From: Desulfobacula sp.
GTDB lineage: Bacteria > Desulfobacterota > Desulfobacteria > Desulfobacterales > Desulfobacteraceae
Length of the DNA stretch: 64,000 nucleotides
Assembly (NCBI GenBank): GCA_023701135.1
Contig: JAMPXP010000007.1
Location: forward strand, 1-64,000
Reading direction: 5' to 3'
This document shows positions 60,123 through 64,000 of the stretch, in pieces; within the stretch, counting starts at the first letter, position 1; each line of letters begins with the position of its first letter. Both the position numbers and the translations under genes were made by a program. A model generated the notes under the pieces. It worked only from the letters and a program-made list of their open reading frames with translations, was not told the DNA's origin and ran no database searches.

Positions 60123-62576
60123 ATGAAGGCGTCTCAAACCGGTATTTTTAAAACAACGACCTGGTCACCCGGTCCCGGGTGCCATGGGGGCTGCGGCGTT
60201 CTGGCCCATATCAAGGACGGGAAGCTGGTGAAAATCGAGGGGGACCCGGACCATCCCATGAACCAGGGCCGGCTCTGCGCCAGGGCACTGGCCATGACCC
60301 AGTATATTGACCATCCGGACCGGCTCCGGTCCCCGGTCAAACGGGTGGGCAAGCGGGGCGAGGGCAAATGGGAAGAAATCTCCTGGGATGAGGCCCTGGA
60401 TCTTATCGAGGCAAAAATGAAAAAGATCCGGGAGGATTACGGGCCCGAGAGCATGGTGTTCAATGTGGGCACGGGCCGGGATATCTATGCCTGGATCAGC
60501 CTTCTGGCCTATGCCTACGGCAGCCCCAACATCATGTTCGGCCTCACGGGCCAGGCCTGTTACGGCCCCCGGCTGGCCGCCGTGATCACGGTCCAGGGCG
60601 ATTTTGCCGTATTTGATGCGGCCCAGTGGTTTCCGGAAAGATTTGCCCATCCAGGCTATAAGGTTCCGGAGTGCATGATCATCTGGGGGTATAATATCCA
60701 CGCCACCTGCCCGGACAATCTCTTCGGCCACTGGATCATCGACCTCATGAAAAAAGGCACCAAGATCATCTGCATTGATCCCCGGCTCTCCTGGTTCGCC
60801 TCCCGGTCCAAATACCATTTGAGGCTGCGGCCCGGAAGCGATTCCGCCCTGGTCATGGGCTTTTTAAATGTCATTATCAGTGAAGACCTCCATGATAAAC
60901 AATTTCTGGAAAACTGGACCAACGGGGCCCATCTGGTCCGCAAGGACACGGGCAAACTTCTGCGGGAAAAAGATCTGGTAAAGGACGGGGCCGAGGGTAA
61001 TTTTGCAGCCTGGGATCCGAACCGGGGAAAAGCCGTGGTCTGGGACACAACAGAGGTCGCCTTCCGGGACAAGGAGGTGAAGCCCGCCATCTCCGGGGAA
61101 TGGGAAGTCGGCCTCCATGACGGCCGGAAAGTCCTTTGCCGCACGGTATGGGATGTGTTCAGGGAGGAAGTGGGCCGCTATCCGTTAAGCGAGGTGGAAA
61201 AGATCACCGGCGTCCCGGCCAAGGACATCCATGATGCTGCGGTATTCTATGCCAAGGCCAAGCCCGCCGCCATCCACTGGGGCGTGGCCGTGGACATGAC
61301 CCCGGCCCTTACGCCCCTGGTCACCGGGATTACAGCCCTCTGGGGCCTGACCGGCAACCTGGATATTCCCGGCGGCAATGTGTTCGCCCGTTTTGCCTTT
61401 GACGTGGTGCCCTATGCTCTTCCCGGCACCAAAGGGGCCATCCGCCTGAAATCCAAGGAACTGGACGAACCCCGTATCGGCTCCAAAAAATTCATGCCCC
61501 TCAACAAATTTTACTGGCGGTGCCAGACCGATATGACCCTGGACCAGATCTTTACGGAAGACCCCTATCCCATCAAGGGCATGTGGATCCAGACCGCGGG
61601 CATCATGCAGGGGCTGGGCATGGACCCGAAAAAATGGAAGGCGGCCCTGGAAAAACTGGATTTTGTCGTGGCCGTGGATGTCTTTCATACGCCCACCACC
61701 CAGTATGCCGACGTGGTTCTGCCGGCAGGGACCTTCCTGGAAAAAGACAGTTTCCGGAGCTGGTGGGTGCCCCTCCAGACCATCAACAAGGTCATGACCG
61801 TGGAGGGTTGCCGGCCTGATGTGGAGATCAATTTCGAGCTGGCCCGGCGGTTTGACCCGGATTTTAAATTCGACACCGTGCACGACCTGTATGACGATAT
61901 CCTGAAACCCTCGGGCATGACCTTTGAGGAGCTTCAGGCCAAAGGCGGCCGGGCCTATCCGCCCGACGGCAGTTCAAGCTGTCCCTATCTTCGTCATGAA
62001 CGGGGGCTTTTGCGGGCCGATAAAAAACCGGGATTCAGAACCCAGACCGGACGCTTTGAACTTTATTCCACCCTCCGGGAGGAATGGGACCTGGAACCCA
62101 TCCCCCACCATGAAGAACCTCCTTTTACCCCTGTTTCAAGGCCTGACCTGGCCAAGGACTACCCCCTGATCCTGTCCACGGGAAGACGGTCCCCGGCCTT
62201 TTTCCACACCGAGCATAGAAATATCCCCTGGCTTCGGGACATTGATCCTGATCCCACGGCTGAAATCCACCCGCTGACGGCCGGGAGAAACGGCATCGGA
62301 AACGGGGAGTGGATCTGGATCGAGAACTGGATGGGTCGCGCCCGGTACAAGGCCAAGCTGACTCCGGTGGTTCCGGAATGGATGGTTATGGCGGCTCACG
62401 GCTGGTGGTTCCCGGAAAAAAAGGCGGCGGAACCGAGCCTTTACGGCATGTGGGAATCCAATATCAACCAGCTCATTCCCATGAATGAACAGGGCAAGGA
62501 TGGGATGGGTGCGCCCATCAAGCATTCCATGTGCAGGGTCTATAAATGCAAGCCCGAGGAGGTGAACCATGAGTAA
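60123..62576 (+). CDS. Molybdopterin oxidoreductase of the formate dehydrogenase/acetylene hydratase superfamily
   Basis: An 817-residue catalytic subunit without a Tat or other signal peptide, so cytoplasmic. The N-terminal Fe-S set reads SPGPGCHGGCGV with a further Cys in GRLCARA; the first Cys of the usual C-x2-C-x3-C pattern is missing, leaving three. Later blocks such as EISWDEALDLIEAKMKK, GQACYGPRLAA (near 140, with a Cys at the usual molybdenum ligand position), LRLRPGSDSALVMGF and the C-terminal molybdopterin-binding RSPAFFHTEH and GEWIWIENW are intact. It precedes a Fe-S subunit gene (8-bp overlap) and an Old Yellow Enzyme gene. The substrate is unknown. Confidence 0.87.
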   Translation: MKASQTGIFKTTTWSPGPGCHGGCGVLAHIKDGKLVKIEGDPDHPMNQGRLCARALAMTQYIDHPDRLRSPVKRVGKRGEGKWEEISWDEALDLIEAKMKKIREDYGPESMVFNVGTGRDIYAWISLLAYAYGSPNIMFGLTGQACYGPRLAAVITVQGDFAVFDAAQWFPERFAHPGYKVPECMIIWGYNIHATCPDNLFGHWIIDLMKKGTKIICIDPRLSWFASRSKYHLRLRPGSDSALVMGFLNVIISEDLHDKQFLENWTNGAHLVRKDTGKLLREKDLVKDGAEGNFAAWDPNRGKAVVWDTTEVAFRDKEVKPAISGEWEVGLHDGRKVLCRTVWDVFREEVGRYPLSEVEKITGVPAKDIHDAAVFYAKAKPAAIHWGVAVDMTPALTPLVTGITALWGLTGNLDIPGGNVFARFAFDVVPYALPGTKGAIRLKSKELDEPRIGSKKFMPLNKFYWRCQTDMTLDQIFTEDPYPIKGMWIQTAGIMQGLGMDPKKWKAALEKLDFVVAVDVFHTPTTQYADVVLPAGTFLEKDSFRSWWVPLQTINKVMTVEGCRPDVEINFELARRFDPDFKFDTVHDLYDDILKPSGMTFEELQAKGGRAYPPDGSSSCPYLRHERGLLRADKKPGFRTQTGRFELYSTLREEWDLEPIPHHEEPPFTPVSRPDLAKDYPLILSTGRRSPAFFHTEHRNIPWLRDIDPDPTAEIHPLTAGRNGIGNGEWIWIENWMGRARYKAKLTPVVPEWMVMAAHGWWFPEKKAAEPSLYGMWESNINQLIPMNEQGKDGMGAPIKHSMCRVYKCKPEEVNHE

Positions 62577-62910
62577 AACACCGGAATTCGGTCTTTTGAT
62601 CGACTATGAATACTGCACCGGATGCCATACCTGCCAAGTGGCCTGCGCCCAGGAACACGGCTGGCCCGCCGGTATGGGGGGGATCCGGGTCAATGAAATC
62701 GTCCAGAAACTTCCCCATGACAAATATTATCTCACCTATCTGCCCTTTCCCACGGAACTCTGCGTGTTGTGCAAGCCCCGGACCCGAAAGGGCCTGGACC
62801 CGGCCTGCGTCCAGCATTGCATGGCCCGGTGCATGACCTTTGGCCCCATTGAGGAATTGGCCCGGAAAATGAAGGAAAAACCCCGCATGGTGCTATGGGT
62901 TCCGAAATGA
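62569..62910 (+). CDS. 4Fe-4S ferredoxin-type electron transfer subunit
   Basis: A 113-residue protein related to DmsB/HybA-like subunits but shorter. CTGCHTCQVAC (16-26) gives three ligands of a cluster, CVLC-x-x (near 65) and DPACVQHCMARCM (near 78-87) supply the rest, enough for two 4Fe-4S clusters. It would carry electrons between the molybdoenzyme and a partner. It overlaps the molybdoenzyme gene by 8 bp and precedes the flavoenzyme gene by 66 bp. Confidence 0.86.
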   Translation: MSKTPEFGLLIDYEYCTGCHTCQVACAQEHGWPAGMGGIRVNEIVQKLPHDKYYLTYLPFPTELCVLCKPRTRKGLDPACVQHCMARCMTFGPIEELARKMKEKPRMVLWVPK

Positions 62911-62976
62911 TGGGGCTTGCCGGGTATGATGACCGGCAGGCATAAAGAGTAATTCCATTTTTAAAGGAGACAGGCT

Positions 62977-64000
62977 TTGAAAAAATACGCTCCATTGTTC
63001 ACCCCCCTGAAGATCGGGAAGGTGGAAATCAAAAACCGGTATGCCATGGCCCCCATGGGGCCCCTGGGTCTTTCCGACGCCGAAGGGGCCTTTAACGACC
63101 GGGGGATAGAATATTATACCCAGCGGGCAAAAGGTGGTACCGGGCTGATTTTCACCGGCGTGACCTTTGTGGACAACACCGTTGAAAAACATGCCATGCC
63201 CCATGTTCCCTGCTCCACCCATAACCCGGTGCATTTTATCCGCACGGCCCTGGAGATGACGGAACGGATCCATGCCTATGATGCAAAGATATTTTTGCAG
63301 ATGTCCGGGGGCTTTGGCCGGGTCACGGTTCCCACCAATATGGGGGAATACCCGCCCGTATCGGCTTCGGCCATCCCCCACCGGTGGCTGGACAAGACCT
63401 GCCGGCCCATGACAAAGGAGGAAATCCGGCATATTGTTTCCATGTTCGGAAAAGGGGCTTATAATGCCAAGCGGGCCGGATTTGACGGGGTCCAGATCCA
63501 TGCGGTCCATGAAGGCTATCTTCTGGACCAGTTTGCCATTTCCTTTTTCAACCACAGGACCGATGAATACGGAGGCTCCCTCCAAAACCGGTTGAGGTTT
63601 GCAAGGGAAATCCTGGAAGAAATCAGAAAGACCTGCGGAGATGATTTCCCGGTGACGCTCCGGTACAGCCCCAAAAGTTTTATCAAGGATTTTAAATCCG
63701 GGGCCCTGCCGGGGGAGGAATTCATCGAAAAGGGCCGGGACATCGAAGAGGGCATTGAGGCGGCCAAACTCCTGGTGGAATTCGGGTATGCAGCCCTGGA
63801 TGTGGATGTGGGGTCCTATGATTCCTGGTGGTGGAGCCATCCGCCCATGTACCAGGCCAAGGGCCTGTTCATGCCCTATGCCCGGATCATGAAAGACCAT
63901 GTGGCGGTGCCCATCATCTGCGCCGGCCGCATGGACAACCCGGATACGGCCCTGGGCGCCATCCGGGACGAGGTCTGTGATATGGTCAGCCTGGGGCGGC
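62977..64000 (+). CDS. Old Yellow Enzyme family oxidoreductase, partial at window edge
   Basis: The first 341 residues of an NADH:flavin oxidoreductase. The TIM barrel start LFTPLKIGKVEIKNRYAMAPMGP, YYTQRAKGGTGLIFTG (near 48), GFDGVQIHAVHEGYLLDQF (near 170) and NHRTDEYGGSLQNRLRF (near 190) are the standard FMN-binding and active-site blocks, with the His in QIHAVHEGYL. The start codon is TTG with AAAGGAGA 8 bp upstream. The C-terminus lies outside, so whether it is the short form or carries Fe-S and NADH domains like 2,4-dienoyl-CoA reductase is open. It likely works with the upstream molybdoenzyme. Confidence 0.88.
   Translation, partial: MKKYAPLFTPLKIGKVEIKNRYAMAPMGPLGLSDAEGAFNDRGIEYYTQRAKGGTGLIFTGVTFVDNTVEKHAMPHVPCSTHNPVHFIRTALEMTERIHAYDAKIFLQMSGGFGRVTVPTNMGEYPPVSASAIPHRWLDKTCRPMTKEEIRHIVSMFGKGAYNAKRAGFDGVQIHAVHEGYLLDQFAISFFNHRTDEYGGSLQNRLRFAREILEEIRKTCGDDFPVTLRYSPKSFIKDFKSGALPGEEFIEKGRDIEEGIEAAKLLVEFGYAALDVDVGSYDSWWWSHPPMYQAKGLFMPYARIMKDHVAVPIICAGRMDNPDTALGAIRDEVCDMVSLGR

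Noticed and set aside
60123-62576. Selenocysteine codon in the molybdoenzyme
   Set aside because: No in-frame TGA is present; the expected molybdenum ligand position reads as Cys in GQACYG.

Overview
The window reads as a chromosomal segment of a Gram-negative anaerobe of the Desulfobacterota, most like the Desulfobacter/Desulfobacula group. The basis is inference from gene style: MsbA and WaaA genes of a lipid A/Kdo outer membrane, a YicC-RemA-Gmk-RlmB-ComF housekeeping run with a DUF4416 gene, many TRAP transporters and CoA-ester enzymes, and several large hybrid histidine kinases. No rRNA, tRNA, CRISPR array or prophage was recognised. The first bases hold what looks like the end of an insertion sequence beside the truncated 3' end of a 2-oxoacid:ferredoxin oxidoreductase beta gene.

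Layout. 0.3-3.2 kb: hybrid histidine kinase. 3.5-7.4 kb: an ebo-like set (EboE-like TIM barrel, EboD-like dehydroquinate-synthase homologue, UbiG-like methyltransferase, UbiA-type prenyltransferase), followed by two oxidase/copper accessory genes (7.4-8.6 kb). 8.9-16.3 kb: soluble hybrid kinase, then a TAXI-type TRAP transporter operon with a two-subunit CoA transferase, which suggests import and CoA activation of an organic acid. 16.3-18.8 kb: dioxygenase-like protein, orphan AbrB protein, small proteins and a decayed gene fragment. 18.9-21.0 kb: three gene cassettes, each followed by an attC-like site and with no integrase in view (a CALIN-type cluster). 21.2-33.9 kb: one co-directional block on the minus strand encoding alternative complex III (ActB, C, D, F, A), a cbb3-like haem-copper oxidase with an unusual subunit split, and a CcoI-type copper ATPase; a MenG/UbiE-type methyltransferase lies just upstream. 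35-38.2 kb: MerR regulator, acyl-CoA ligase and acyl-CoA dehydrogenase. 38.5-41.3 kb: a second hybrid kinase, paralogous to the first. 41.3-52.1 kb: housekeeping and envelope genes. 52.1-59.9 kb: a minus-strand run of MarR regulator, two-subunit aconitase X, histidine kinase and a DctPQM TRAP transporter with a flavin reductase. 60.1 kb to the end: a divergent molybdopterin oxidoreductase, its Fe-S partner and an Old Yellow Enzyme family protein cut by the window edge.

How the parts work together (inference). The Act/cbb3 block would form a complete menaquinol -> ACIII -> cytochrome c -> O2 chain, with copper delivery by the CcoI ATPase and perhaps by the YtkA/SafE pair at 7.4-8.6 kb. In a presumed strict anaerobe this points to oxygen removal or microaerobic respiration. 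The two TRAP regions each couple uptake to catabolic enzymes. The MarR/molybdoenzyme intergenic region has a symmetric operator in which each arm carries the -35 of one of two divergent promoters.

The strongest leads are the integrase-less cassette cluster, the ACIII-cbb3 locus with its missing ActE and split CcoP, and the ebo-like cluster carrying a methyltransferase.
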